Shown here one piece after another: positions 43,147 to 52,350 of a stretch of DNA of 64,000 nt. The notes below the pieces were generated by a model. The model was given only the letters and a program-made list of their open reading frames with translations. It made no database searches and was not told the DNA's origin. Made by a program: the position numbers and the translations under genes. Position 1 is the first letter of the stretch. Each line of letters begins with the position of its first letter. Location: the NCBI GenBank assembly GCA_964372095.1, contig CAYJPV010000012.1:66822-130821 (forward strand), read 5' to 3'. This DNA comes from CAYJPV01 sp964372095 (GTDB lineage Bacteria > Acidobacteriota > Vicinamibacteria > Vicinamibacterales > JAKQTR01).

Positions 43147-45185
43147 CAGCTTCTCCACCACACGAACAGGACCAGGCCGACCACCAGGGCGATGACATAT
43201 GCCAGGTAGGCGTGCAGGCTGCCCGCCTGCAGCATCTTCATGCCTTCAGCGGCCCGCATCACGGTGCGCACCAGCGGGTCGTACACGTGGCGCTCGAAGG
43301 TCGGTTCGATCTCCGCGGAGTACCGGACTTCGCGCGGGAAATAGGGCGACACGTCGGCCAGGGGCTCGACGAGCCGCGTGGGCCGGTAGATGGCACCGAA
43401 GATCAGCATGATCGGCTTCGAGAATGCCGTGGCCGTGTATTCGGTCTCGGCCGTCAGTTCGCCGCCGCAGCCCCACGTCGGCACCCGGCGGATGGCCGCC
43501 CGCGAGCGGCGGGCCAGCAGCCACGCCAGGCCGCCGGCCCCGAGCAGGACTACCGCGAACGCCGCTGGCACCAGCCGGTCGAAGGCTTGGAGTCCGGACG
43601 CCACCACCAGCCCGCCCTGCACGAAGTCGGCTGGCGAGCGCATGCCGGGCAGCCCGATCGTCACGCGCTCAATCGCGCCGAGCACGACCCCCGGGAACAG
43701 GCCCAGCGCGATGCACGTCGCGGCGAGGAAGACCTGGGGCACCAGCGTCACGGCGGACTGTTCGACGGCGGCGGCGGCTTCGGGGCTGCGGGGCAACGCC
43801 AGGAACGTGATCCCGAACGCCTTGACGAAACAGGCGGCCGCCAGCGCGGCCGTCAGCGCCAGCAGAGCGCCGCCCAGGGGAAAGAGCAGGTGGACGATCG
43901 GTTCGGCAGATCCCCGGAAGCCGAACAGGAACGCCTGGAACGTGAGCCACTCGCTCACGAACCCGTTCAGGGGCGGCAAGCCCGAGATGGCGAGGGCCCC
44001 GACCAGGAACAGGGCGCCCGTCCAGGGCATCCGCCGGAGCAGTCCGCCGAAGTGCTCGATCTGCTTCGTGCCGACGGCCATCACCACGTTACCCGCCCCA
44101 AGAAAGAGGAGCGCCTTGAACACCGCGTGATTCATGACATGGTAGAGGCCGGCCGCCGTCCCGATGGCGGCAAGGTCCGCACGGCCGTAGGCCAGTCCCA
44201 TCATGCCCGCGCCGAGGCCAAGCAGGATGATGCCGATGTTCTCGATGCTGTGGTACGCCAGCAGCCGCTTCAAGTCGTGCTGCATCAGGGCGTAGAGCAC
44301 GCCCAGCACGGCCGACGCCCCGCCCACCGCCACGATGAACACACCCCAGTACAAGTCGGGGGTCCCGAGCCCGAAGGCGCACACCCGCACCATGCCGTAG
44401 ATCCCCGTCTTCACGAGCACACCGGACATCAGCGCCGAGACGTTGGTCGGCGCGGCCGGATGGGCTTCGGGGAGCCAGATGTGCAGCGGGACGATACCGG
44501 CTTTCACGCCGAAGCCGAGGACGAAGAGCAGAAACAGCACCTGCCGGGTCGTGCCGCCCACGACGTCGCCGGCCAGAATGACGGCGAAGGCCGTGGATCC
44601 CGACGCGGAGGCCAGCACCAGGAACCCCGCGATGAGGCAGCCCGTCCCGACGTGTGACATCACCAGATACAGGAACGCCGCACGCCGGGACGCCTGCGCC
44701 TCGTGGTCGGTCGCCACGAGCGCCGCGGTCGCCAGAGTCATCAACTCCCAGGCACAGAGGAACGCGAAGACATCGGCAGCGGTGAAGACGAGTTCCACCG
44801 TGCCCAGCAGAATGTTGAGGCCGGCGCCAATAAACGCCGACCGGCTTCTGACGTGCGGATGGCGCACGTACCCGAGACTGTAAACCGCCAGGGGGACTGC
44901 CACGACGGACAGCACGAGCAGGAACCACGCAGACAGCGCATCGACCGCGTACGTGAGTTCGAAGCCGGACACGCCGTGCAGCAGCTGAAATCGCTGCACC
45001 GGCGTGCCGCCGGCCAGGACGGCCACCGCGACCAACCCGGTCAGAAGCGACGCCACGGCGGAACCCAGGAAAGCGATGCGGCGCGCCGCCTCCCCGTGGC
45101 GGGCCGCCAGTACGGCTCCGGCGGCCGCCAGCAGCCTGATCGCCAGGGCCACCGGCAGGCCCATCAGGGGATCGAGTGAAGTCAT
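43146..45185 (-). CDS. HyfB-like proton-pumping membrane subunit
   Basis: A 679-residue NuoL-family subunit with about 16 hydrophobic helices. It shows ALVATDHEAQASRRAAFLYL, GFGVKAGIVPLHIWLPEAH, RLLAYHSIENIGIILLGLG and PPLNGFVSEWLTF. A long, charged segment near 560-640 contains the lateral-helix-type end. It is the first membrane subunit of the operon, 7 bases after the ArsR gene. It should contribute one ion-translocating module. Confidence 0.92.
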   Translation of the reverse strand: MTSLDPLMGLPVALAIRLLAAAGAVLAARHGEAARRIAFLGSAVASLLTGLVAVAVLAGGTPVQRFQLLHGVSGFELTYAVDALSAWFLLVLSVVAVPLAVYSLGYVRHPHVRSRSAFIGAGLNILLGTVELVFTAADVFAFLCAWELMTLATAALVATDHEAQASRRAAFLYLVMSHVGTGCLIAGFLVLASASGSTAFAVILAGDVVGGTTRQVLFLLFVLGFGVKAGIVPLHIWLPEAHPAAPTNVSALMSGVLVKTGIYGMVRVCAFGLGTPDLYWGVFIVAVGGASAVLGVLYALMQHDLKRLLAYHSIENIGIILLGLGAGMMGLAYGRADLAAIGTAAGLYHVMNHAVFKALLFLGAGNVVMAVGTKQIEHFGGLLRRMPWTGALFLVGALAISGLPPLNGFVSEWLTFQAFLFGFRGSAEPIVHLLFPLGGALLALTAALAAACFVKAFGITFLALPRSPEAAAAVEQSAVTLVPQVFLAATCIALGLFPGVVLGAIERVTIGLPGMRSPADFVQGGLVVASGLQAFDRLVPAAFAVVLLGAGGLAWLLARRSRAAIRRVPTWGCGGELTAETEYTATAFSKPIMLIFGAIYRPTRLVEPLADVSPYFPREVRYSAEIEPTFERHVYDPLVRTVMRAAEGMKMLQAGSLHAYLAYVIALVVGLVLFVWWRS

Positions 45186-45192
45186 GGGACCG

Positions 45193-45534
45193 TCAGCCTC
45201 GCCGCGTTTCCCGCTGCAGTTCCCGCAGCATGCCTCGCGTATCGACGAGGTGGTTGTTGAAGATCCGACGTGCGACGTCCAGCAAGTCGTCGATCGCGGG
45301 GTCGCGCACGGAATACCGCGTCGAGAGCCCGACTTTGCGGGCCGTCACGATGCCTCGATTGCGCAGCACCGCCAGTTGTTGCGACACCACCGGCTGTTCG
45401 AGGCCCAGGTCGTCCTGCAGTTCCTGGACGGACCGCTCACCCCGCACGAGCAGTTCAAGCAGCTTGATTCTGAGCGGGTGGGCCAGCGCACGGAAGAACT
45501 GCGCCTTGAATGTCTGGAGCGGACTCGCACCCAT
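45193..45534 (-). CDS. ArsR-family regulator heading the hydrogenase-like operon
   Basis: A 113-residue winged-helix protein (FFRALAHPLRIKLLELLVRG, then LGLEQPVVSQQLAVLRNRGI for the recognition helix). It contains no cysteine, so the classic thiolate metal sites and the SqrR/BigR-type disulfide switch are absent. Its stop lies 7 bases from the hyfB-like start, so it is cotranscribed and probably autoregulates the operon. An AT-rich island at 45581-45613 upstream is the likely operator. The signal is unknown. Confidence 0.88.
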   Translation of the reverse strand: MGASPLQTFKAQFFRALAHPLRIKLLELLVRGERSVQELQDDLGLEQPVVSQQLAVLRNRGIVTARKVGLSTRYSVRDPAIDDLLDVARRIFNNHLVDTRGMLRELQRETRRG

Positions 45535-45616
45535 CTGTTCCCCCCGCTGGTCCCCGCCACGGCGACGGCGCCCGTGGCTGCACTATATAGAAATAATCAT
45601 ATATCAAGATATTCGG

Positions 45617-45660
45617 CGATCGGCTATCGGCTATCGACTATCGGCTATCGGCTATCGGCT
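45617..45660. repeat. 7-bp tandem array (ATCGGCT)
   Basis: About six head-to-tail units of ATCGGCT with one ATCGACT variant. It is the same family as the array at 18757-18896. Confidence 0.95.
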
Positions 45661-45705
45661 TGCTTCCTGCTTCCTACTTCCTACTTCCTACTTCCTACTT
45701 CCTAC
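45661..45705. repeat. 7-bp tandem array (TTCCTAC)
   Basis: About six units of TTCCTGC/TTCCTAC directly after the ATCGGCT array. The period is again 7 bases. Confidence 0.95.
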
Positions 45706-45730
45706 ATGTCCCATGTCCCATGCCCCATGT
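45705..45730. repeat. 7-bp tandem array (CATGTCC/CATGCCC)
   Basis: Three to four units of CATGTCC or CATGCCC, ending CATGTACC. It is the same family as the arrays near 63.9-64.0 kb. Confidence 0.9.
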
Positions 45731-45910
45731 ACCGTGCCACCCCGACAGCGAAACTTCACCGTTCGTTCACGCCAGATTCACGACATGAGGCCCCTTTTGG
45801 GTCTATATTCTTGGCCTGTGGGGAATCCGGGAACTGGACGCTGCCCCCGCCGGGCGGTGTCGGCGGGATCGTAGCGGCTCTGGGGGCTGTTCCCGGCAGC
45901 GGAGGCGACC

Positions 45911-48900
45911 GTGACACCACAACATGAACTGGCACGTCTGCCGCAGGCCGGCCGTCTGGGCCTGGACATCGGAGCGGTGTACGTCAAAGCAGCCGTCCTG
46001 GACGATGGCGGCAACATCACCGCCAGCTGGTATCGGGCGCACCATGGAGACCCGGCGAGCAGCCTGGCCGACATCCTGCGGGAACTCGACGCGTCCTGCC
46101 TCCTGGCGGCCGTCAGTCATGCCGGCATCACCGGCTCCGGTGCGTCGGTGGGTGAGCCGCTCGGCCTGACTCCGCTGGACCTGGCCCGCTGCCAGGTGCG
46201 GGCGGTCCGCCAGAACGCAGGCCCCGTCGCGGCCGTCATGGACGTCGGCGGCGCCAGCGCGACGCTGATCCAGCTCGACGAACAGGGCACGATCCAGAAC
46301 TTCACCACCAATTCGCTGTGCGCGGCCGGCACCGGGGCCTTCCTCGACGAACAGGCCGACCGCCTCGGGATTTCGTACGACCAGCTCGAGTCGTTTGCCC
46401 TCGTGGACGAACCGCCGACCATCGCCACCCGGTGCGCGGTGTTCGCGAAAAGCGATCTGATCCACCGCCAGCAGGAAGGATGCAGCAAGGTCGCCATGTG
46501 GTCGGGCCTGTGCCGGGGCATGACGCGAACGTTGCTCGGCACGCTGCTGACCGGCCGGCCCCTGTCCGGGCTGACCGCGGTGATTGGTGGCGTGGCCCAG
46601 AACCGCGAGATCGTCCGCTGGCTGACGGCCTCGGCCCCGGATCACCTCATTGTGCCGCCCCTGCCCCACCTCCAGGCTGCGATTGGCGCCGCGCTGCTCG
46701 CACAGCCTCTGGCTCGCCCGCTCACCCCGGGTTCTCTTGCGCGGTCGGAGGCTGTCGCCCCGATCGAACGGTACTCCTGGCCGCTGTCGCTCGAACGCAG
46801 CACGTATCCGTCGTTCGAGGTGGCCGAGCGTTACGTGGACGCCGCCGCGAACGAGGTTCGTATCACCGCGTGGACGCCCGGATCGCACGTCTCCGCCTAC
46901 CTGGGCATCGACATCGGCTCCACGTCCACCAAACTCGCCCTGGTGGACGACGACGAGCGGGTCCTGGTCGACATCTACCGGAAGACCTCGGGCGACCCGA
47001 TCGGCGCGTCGGGCAAGCTCTTCCGGGCGCTGGCCGACCTGCTGGCGCGCACACGCAGCACCCTGACGGTCCTCGGCGCCGCCACCACCGGCAGCGGACG
47101 CAAGATCGTGGGGGCCATTGCCGGGGCCGACGCCATCATCAACGAGATCAGCGCGCACGTGACGGGCGCCATGCGCACCGACCCCGGCATCGACACGATC
47201 TTCGAGATCGGAGGCCAGGACGCCAAGTACATGTACGTGGTCGACGGCAACATGCGCCACGCGAACATGAACTACGTGTGCGCCGCCGGCACGGGTTCGT
47301 TCGTCGAGGAACAGGCGACGAAGCTGGGATACGCGGTCTCCGACGTCGGCCAGGCCGTGCTGGGGATCCATCCGCCTCGGGCGTCGGACCGGTGTACGGT
47401 GTTCATGGAGAGCGACGTGAGTCGCCTCGTGCAGGCGGGCGCCACCCGCGAAGACGCCCTCTCCGCGGTGATGGTGTCGGTGGTGAAGAACTACCTGAAC
47501 AAGGTCGTCGGCAACCGGCCGCGCAGCCGGACCAAGGTCTTCTTCCAGGGTGCAACGGCCAGGAATCCCGGACTGGTGGCTGCCTTTGAACGTGTGCTCG
47601 GCGTGCCGGTGGTCGTCTCGCCGTACTGCCACGTGATGGGCGCGTACGGCGTCGCCCTGCTCGTCCGTCAGCAGATGCTGGCGCACCCGACGCCATCGCA
47701 GTTCCGGGGGCTGGATCTCGACCGGCGGCACGTCGACCTGCACACCGAACGGTGCGATCTCTGCAACAACGACTGCGCGATTACGGTGGCGGAGGTCGAG
47801 GGGGTCGACGAGCGGCCGTCGTGGGGCTACCAGTGCGGCCGGGAACCCGGGGACACCCGGGCCAGGGTCAGTCCCCACGATCGGCTGCTCAGACTTCGAC
47901 AGAAGCTCTGGCGCGAAGCCGGCAGCGGCGTCCGCGTCCCGAACGATGCCCCGGTCATCGGCCTGCCGCAGGCCCTGATGACCTACTCCTACCTCCCGCT
48001 CTGGCAACGGTTTTTCAACGAACTGGGCTTCGGCGTCCGCCTGTCCGGCGCGACCGACGACGACGTGCGCGAGGCCGGAACCCGGCTCTCGGGCGCGGAC
48101 TTCTGCTTCCCTGCCAAGGTGGCCATCGGCCACGTCGCACGCCTGGTGGCAGACACCCGCGTGACCTGGGTGTTCGTCCCGCAGATGGTCAGCGAAGAGG
48201 TCACGGAAGGACTGTCGGGCGCGTACGTCTGCCCGTATGTACAGGGGCTCCCGGCTTATGGCCGCAGCGCGCTGCGGCTCAACGGCCTCCCGACCGATCG
48301 GCTGCTCAGCCCTGTCGTCGATCTGCGTCACGACGTGCGCAGGATCGTTGCGGGGCTGCACCAGGCGCTCGGCCGTCCGCTCGGCCGCACGCGCACGCAG
48401 ATGCGCGCGGCATGGGTCGCGGCGATGACGGCGCAGCGGGGCTTCGAAGCTCGATGCAAGGCCGAAGGACGGAAGGCCCTGGACGAAGCCCGTGCCCGCG
48501 GCGAGAAGCTGACCGTGTTGACCGGCAGGCCGTACAACATCTACGACAAGGGCCTCAATCTCGACTTGCCCCGCAAACTCGCCGATCAGGGCCGGACCCT
48601 GCTCCCGCTCGACATGCTCGACCCCGATGTCCCGCGTTTGCTGCCTCACTACACGAACATCTACTGGCTGTCCGGCAAACGTATCCTCGGGGCCCTCGCC
48701 GAAGCCGCGGCCAGCCCGGACCTGGACCCCGTGCACCTGACCAACTTCAACTGCGGACCGGATTCGTTCCTGCTCAGCTATGCCGAAGACATCATGGGCG
48801 ATCGCCCCTTCCTCGCGCTGGAGCTCGACGAGCACGGCAGCGACACGGGCTACCAGACCCGCATGGAAGCGTTCGCGCACGTGCTGTCACACGCGCCCGC

Positions 48901-50236
48901 CCGGCAGCTCCGCACGCCGCACGCCAGGCCGGAGCCCGATGACTTCAGAGCACGGACGCTGTGGATTCCGGCCATGCATCCCGTGGGCACGCCGCTGGTG
49001 GTCGCCGCCTTCCAGCGCCACGGCTACGACGCCCGCGAGCTGCCGCCCGAGAACATGGAGACCTACGAAATCGGCCGACGCGTCACGAGGGGCTCCGAGT
49101 GCCTGCCCACGTCGCTCACGATTGGGCGGTTCCTCCAGGTGATGGCCGCCGAGTCCAGCCACGGGTCCCACGCGCTGCTCATGCCGACGGCCCAGGGCCC
49201 GTGCCGGTTCGGCCAGTACTGCACGCTGCACCGCCAGATCCTGGACCGGGAGGGCTTTGGCGATGTCGCGTTACTGGCGCCCTCGAGCTACAACGCCTAC
49301 TTCGGCCTCGATGGCGCCATCCGGCAGACGGCGTGGCAGGCCTTCGTCGCGGGCGACATCCTGCTGAAGGCCGTGTGCAAGACGCGGCCGTACGAAATGG
49401 ATCCGGGATCCACCGACGCAGCCCTGGCTGACGCGATCCTGCAGGTCGCAGACACGCTGCGGACCGGCGCCGACCTGCCGGGCGCGGTGCGCCGGGCGGT
49501 GCGCCGCATCTCGTCAGTGCCGACACACCGGATGCCGCGCCGGCCGATCGTGGGGATTGTCGGCGAAATCTACGTGCGCAACAACACGTTCGCCAGCGAA
49601 GACGTCATCCGCTCGGTCGAGCAGTTCGGCGGCGAAGCCTGGATGTCGCCCCTGGGCGAGTGGATGCTGTACGTCTCGTCGCCGGACAACCAGTTCCGGC
49701 AACACGGACACTTCGATGCGCGCCCCTGGCGCACCGTGGCGACGTACTTGTGGATGAAACACTGGGAACGCCGGCTGTACCGGGCCGCCGGGAGTTATCT
49801 CGCCGACCGCCACGAACCGGAGGCCGCGCGCGTGGTGTCGGAAGGCCGGCGCTGGCTGCCAGTCAACATCGGCGGAGAGGCACTCCTGACGGTCGGACGG
49901 ACAGTCGCCTTCAAGGACCAGGGCGCAGCGCTCGTCGTCAACTGTTCGCCCTTCGGTTGCATGCCCGGCACGACCACCGCGGCAATCTTCCGGCAGATGT
50001 CCGTGGACCTTGGCCTGCCCATCGTCAGCATGTTCTACGACGGGTCGGGCAACCAGAACAGGCGCCTCGAAGCGTTCCTCCACAGCGCCACGGGCGGCGA
50101 CCGTCCCGGCCCCCGCCAGATGGCGGCCGGCGTGCCAGGCCGGCCACTGCGGCACGGGGAACACCCGGTCCGGATCTTCAGGCGCGGCGACTCACCGGAC
50201 GCGGGCGGTACCGGACCGGACCCGATGCCTGGGTAG
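45911..50236 (+). CDS. Giant double 2-hydroxyacyl-CoA dehydratase activase
   Basis: A 1441-residue protein of the BadF/BadG/HgdC activase family. It has two ASKHA-fold activase domains: GLDIGAVYVKAAV (from about 17), with CAAGTGAFLDEQ and ATRCAVFAKSD; and GIDIGSTSTKLAL (from about 331), with CAAGTGSFVEEQ and DRCTVFMESD. The cysteines in these motifs can bridge a [4Fe-4S] cluster. A cysteine-rich linker follows (CDLCNNDC, about 614), then DUF2229 and HgdB-like regions to the end. GGAGG 5 bases before GTG 45911 fixes the start. Activases use ATP to drive low-potential electrons into 2-hydroxyacyl-CoA dehydratases. No separate dehydratase subunits lie nearby, so the fused C-terminal part may be the acceptor. 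The substrate is unknown. Confidence 0.9.
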   Translation: MTPQHELARLPQAGRLGLDIGAVYVKAAVLDDGGNITASWYRAHHGDPASSLADILRELDASCLLAAVSHAGITGSGASVGEPLGLTPLDLARCQVRAVRQNAGPVAAVMDVGGASATLIQLDEQGTIQNFTTNSLCAAGTGAFLDEQADRLGISYDQLESFALVDEPPTIATRCAVFAKSDLIHRQQEGCSKVAMWSGLCRGMTRTLLGTLLTGRPLSGLTAVIGGVAQNREIVRWLTASAPDHLIVPPLPHLQAAIGAALLAQPLARPLTPGSLARSEAVAPIERYSWPLSLERSTYPSFEVAERYVDAAANEVRITAWTPGSHVSAYLGIDIGSTSTKLALVDDDERVLVDIYRKTSGDPIGASGKLFRALADLLARTRSTLTVLGAATTGSGRKIVGAIAGADAIINEISAHVTGAMRTDPGIDTIFEIGGQDAKYMYVVDGNMRHANMNYVCAAGTGSFVEEQATKLGYAVSDVGQAVLGIHPPRASDRCTVFMESDVSRLVQAGATREDALSAVMVSVVKNYLNKVVGNRPRSRTKVFFQGATARNPGLVAAFERVLGVPVVVSPYCHVMGAYGVALLVRQQMLAHPTPSQFRGLDLDRRHVDLHTERCDLCNNDCAITVAEVEGVDERPSWGYQCGREPGDTRARVSPHDRLLRLRQKLWREAGSGVRVPNDAPVIGLPQALMTYSYLPLWQRFFNELGFGVRLSGATDDDVREAGTRLSGADFCFPAKVAIGHVARLVADTRVTWVFVPQMVSEEVTEGLSGAYVCPYVQGLPAYGRSALRLNGLPTDRLLSPVVDLRHDVRRIVAGLHQALGRPLGRTRTQMRAAWVAAMTAQRGFEARCKAEGRKALDEARARGEKLTVLTGRPYNIYDKGLNLDLPRKLADQGRTLLPLDMLDPDVPRLLPHYTNIYWLSGKRILGALAEAAASPDLDPVHLTNFNCGPDSFLLSYAEDIMGDRPFLALELDEHGSDTGYQTRMEAFAHVLSHAPARQLRTPHARPEPDDFRARTLWIPAMHPVGTPLVVAAFQRHGYDARELPPENMETYEIGRRVTRGSECLPTSLTIGRFLQVMAAESSHGSHALLMPTAQGPCRFGQYCTLHRQILDREGFGDVALLAPSSYNAYFGLDGAIRQTAWQAFVAGDILLKAVCKTRPYEMDPGSTDAALADAILQVADTLRTGADLPGAVRRAVRRISSVPTHRMPRRPIVGIVGEIYVRNNTFASEDVIRSVEQFGGEAWMSPLGEWMLYVSSPDNQFRQHGHFDARPWRTVATYLWMKHWERRLYRAAGSYLADRHEPEAARVVSEGRRWLPVNIGGEALLTVGRTVAFKDQGAALVVNCSPFGCMPGTTTAAIFRQMSVDLGLPIVSMFYDGSGNQNRRLEAFLHSATGGDRPGPRQMAAGVPGRPLRHGEHPVRIFRRGDSPDAGGTGPDPMPG

Positions 50237-50240
50237 TCCC

Positions 50241-51449
50241 CTACAGGTTGTACGTCAGGAAGGCGCCGGACAGGTCCGCGTTCGTGGCTGGCTTGGTCAT
50301 GGTGGGGGCATGTCCGAAGGCCTCCACGAACCGGGGGTTCGCGACGAAACACGCCGCGCGCCACCCGCGAAAACGCGACAGCGCGCGTCCCATTCCGGCG
50401 TAGAGCGACAGCAACGTGTCCCCGCCGGCTTCTCCGCCGATCCGTACCCCGTAAGGCGGGTTGAAACAGAAGACGCCGGGCTTCATGCCCGCCGCACGCG
50501 GCAGCATCTCGGCGACGTACTCCGGAGTGAGCGAGCGGACGTCCTTCTGCCCGATGACGATGGAGTGCTCGTACGCCGGTCCGGTCAACCGGGCGGCCCG
50601 GAGGTTGCCCACCATCGCCGGGATCAACGCGTCATCCACGTCAAGCGCCAGGATCTGCGGCACGGTGCCGGGATAGAGGTCCGGCGTGTCGACCGGCAAA
50701 CCGGCAAACGCCGCGAGGTGGCGGAACGGCAGGTCGGCCGGGCGCCGGAGTGCGGCGCCCACCGCCAGGCCGGCGGCCTCGATCGGGATCGTCCCGCCGC
50801 CCGCCATCGGATCGACGAGCGGTTCCGAGCGCGCGTCCCATCGCGACAACATCACGAGCTGCGCCGCCATCGTCTCACGCAACGGAGCCGGCCCGGAGGC
50901 GACGCGCGCTCCCCGGCGGTGGCGGGCGCCCAGGCCGATATCGATACCGACGACCGTGCGGCGGTTTTGTGGCGTACCGGCGCGCCGCGCCACGAACACC
51001 ACCTCCGGCGCATCGGCGTCCACTTCCGCCGTCACGCCTCGAGACGCGAGCGCATCGACGAGTGCGTTCTTGACGACGCCTCGCAACTGGAGCGGCGACG
51101 CCTCGAAATCATGGGCCGACCCCAGGTCCACCGAGAAGCGCAGGTGCCCGGCGGCAGGCAGTCGACTGTCCACCCGCAGCGCCGGCAGGAGCTCGTCGAA
51201 CAGCGGCTCGAGCCTGACCGCCGCGCTCGAAAAGAGGTCCCACGAGATGCGAGACGACGTCCGGTGATGACACGCGGCCACCCAGGCGATGCGGGCGTCG
51301 AAGGGGTACAACAACGTGGCCTCGCCTTCGCGACGGGGTGCGGGCACCCGGACCTCGAAGGGAGAACGCATGACGAGGCGTTTCAGCTCCGCCTCCATGA
51401 CACGGTTGGCACCGCCGGATCCGGTCAGCCGCAGTTCATCACACCGCAC
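50241..51449 (-). CDS. RlmL-like rRNA (guanine-N2) methyltransferase
   Basis: A 402-residue protein. The N-terminal half (residues about 1-170) resembles a THUMP-type RNA-binding region. The C-terminal half is a Rossmann methyltransferase with PMAGGGTIPIEAAGLA as the SAM motif and FCFNPPYGVRIG as the N-methylation motif (NPPY). This pair marks COG0116-type 23S rRNA m2G methyltransferases. The start is GTG 51449 with a weak ribosome site. It is 4 bases after the preceding gene and converges with the activase gene, 4 bases from its stop. Confidence 0.85.
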   Translation of the reverse strand: MRCDELRLTGSGGANRVMEAELKRLVMRSPFEVRVPAPRREGEATLLYPFDARIAWVAACHHRTSSRISWDLFSSAAVRLEPLFDELLPALRVDSRLPAAGHLRFSVDLGSAHDFEASPLQLRGVVKNALVDALASRGVTAEVDADAPEVVFVARRAGTPQNRRTVVGIDIGLGARHRRGARVASGPAPLRETMAAQLVMLSRWDARSEPLVDPMAGGGTIPIEAAGLAVGAALRRPADLPFRHLAAFAGLPVDTPDLYPGTVPQILALDVDDALIPAMVGNLRAARLTGPAYEHSIVIGQKDVRSLTPEYVAEMLPRAAGMKPGVFCFNPPYGVRIGGEAGGDTLLSLYAGMGRALSRFRGWRAACFVANPRFVEAFGHAPTMTKPATNADLSGAFLTYNL

Positions 51450-51453
51450 GGCG

Positions 51454-52230
51454 TCACCGGTCCGAGTTGTCGAGGCCGAACCGGGCGGCCAGTTCGGCTG
51501 GAGTCACGAACCCGATCAGGTGGCGCCCCAGGTCGGTTCGTTGTCCGGGATCCAGATGCGGATAGCTGCCGTCGATCGACGTCTGCGCGGCCGCCAGAGC
51601 AACCGTCCCGGCCGTCTCGTCGTCGGCGGCCAGAATCACCCCGAACTGCCGCGCTCCGGCCAGTTCGCGTGCCGCTTCGACGAGGCGCCACACGCGGCTC
51701 CGCCGGGGAAACCACACGGTGGAGGCCGGGCCGTCGAGGCATTTGCCGTCCACGACGATCACGCACGCGTCCGTGATCAGACAGCAGTCGACACGCGCGA
51801 ATCCTTCGAACGCCCACCACTTGTTGCGGCCGCGCTGCGCCAGCCGCTTGCCGAGTTGATTGAGCGCTTCGGCCTGCGCCGCAGCCACCAGGTCCGCGTC
51901 TGTCGAGAACAGCTTGCGTCGCCAGTCCCGGACCTCGTCACTCTTCGCTCCAAATGTGGAAGCATCCCCGACGCTCATGGCGCCCGGATGCTCGATCAGC
52001 CACTGGAGAAACGCCACAGGCGGCGCCAGCGGCCGGTCGTACACCGTACCCGTCCGGGCGGCCGGGTCGCGGGGCGTCTCTGCCGGCACGAGCCTGCCGA
52101 GCGCCTCCGGCCTGGGCCAGGCGAGGCCTGGCCGCTTCAGTGCGGCCAGCTCCCACAACGCACTCAGCCAGTGTCCGCCCCGCGGCCACCGCTCGAGCAA
52201 TGTATCGACGACCGGCCGCACGCCACCCAT
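51454..52230 (-). CDS. Hypothetical protein, possible PD-(D/E)XK nuclease fold
   Basis: A 258-residue protein of no recognised family. The central part reads RVDCCLITDACVIVVDGK, in which an aspartate, a second acidic residue and DGK are spaced as in PD-(D/E)XK nucleases. A helix with WFPRRSRVWRLVEAARELAG follows, which is also usual in that fold. The N-terminus is helical, with several tryptophans (LLERWPRGGHWLSALWEL). I prefer ATG 52230 with AGGAG 6 bases upstream over 52272, which has no ribosome site. It sits 4 bases upstream of the methyltransferase, so the two are cotranslated. The nuclease idea rests on motif reading only. Confidence 0.65.
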   Translation of the reverse strand: MGGVRPVVDTLLERWPRGGHWLSALWELAALKRPGLAWPRPEALGRLVPAETPRDPAARTGTVYDRPLAPPVAFLQWLIEHPGAMSVGDASTFGAKSDEVRDWRRKLFSTDADLVAAAQAEALNQLGKRLAQRGRNKWWAFEGFARVDCCLITDACVIVVDGKCLDGPASTVWFPRRSRVWRLVEAARELAGARQFGVILAADDETAGTVALAAAQTSIDGSYPHLDPGQRTDLGRHLIGFVTPAELAARFGLDNSDR

Positions 52231-52350
52231 CCGGTTCTCCTGTTCGCCCGCGATCGAATCACTCTGCGTCATCGCGACGAGTGTGACCGATAGCTGAATC
52301 GATTGCCACCGTCTTTCGCCGCCCGTGCCGCCGCCGTCCGGCGTTGCCGG

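Larger units (their letters stand above)
45535..45910. other. Intergenic region: AT-rich operator island plus three heptamer arrays
   Basis: A 376-base gap between divergent genes. Positions 45581-45613 form an AT-rich island unlike the surroundings (TATATAG, AATAATCATATAT and AAGATATT). It probably contains the ArsR-operon promoter and operator. Three consecutive 7-bp tandem arrays follow to 45730. The final part leads to the activase ribosome site GGAGG at 45901-45905. No gene is supported. Confidence 0.75.

Noticed and set aside
37606..45185. True NiFe hydrogenase or formate hydrogenlyase
   Set aside because: Both nickel-binding CxxC motifs are missing from the large subunit, and no formate dehydrogenase or maturation gene is near.
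37606..45185. Respiratory complex I (nuo) operon
   Set aside because: Gene order and fusions match hyf-type operons. NuoE, F, G, A, J and K genes are missing.
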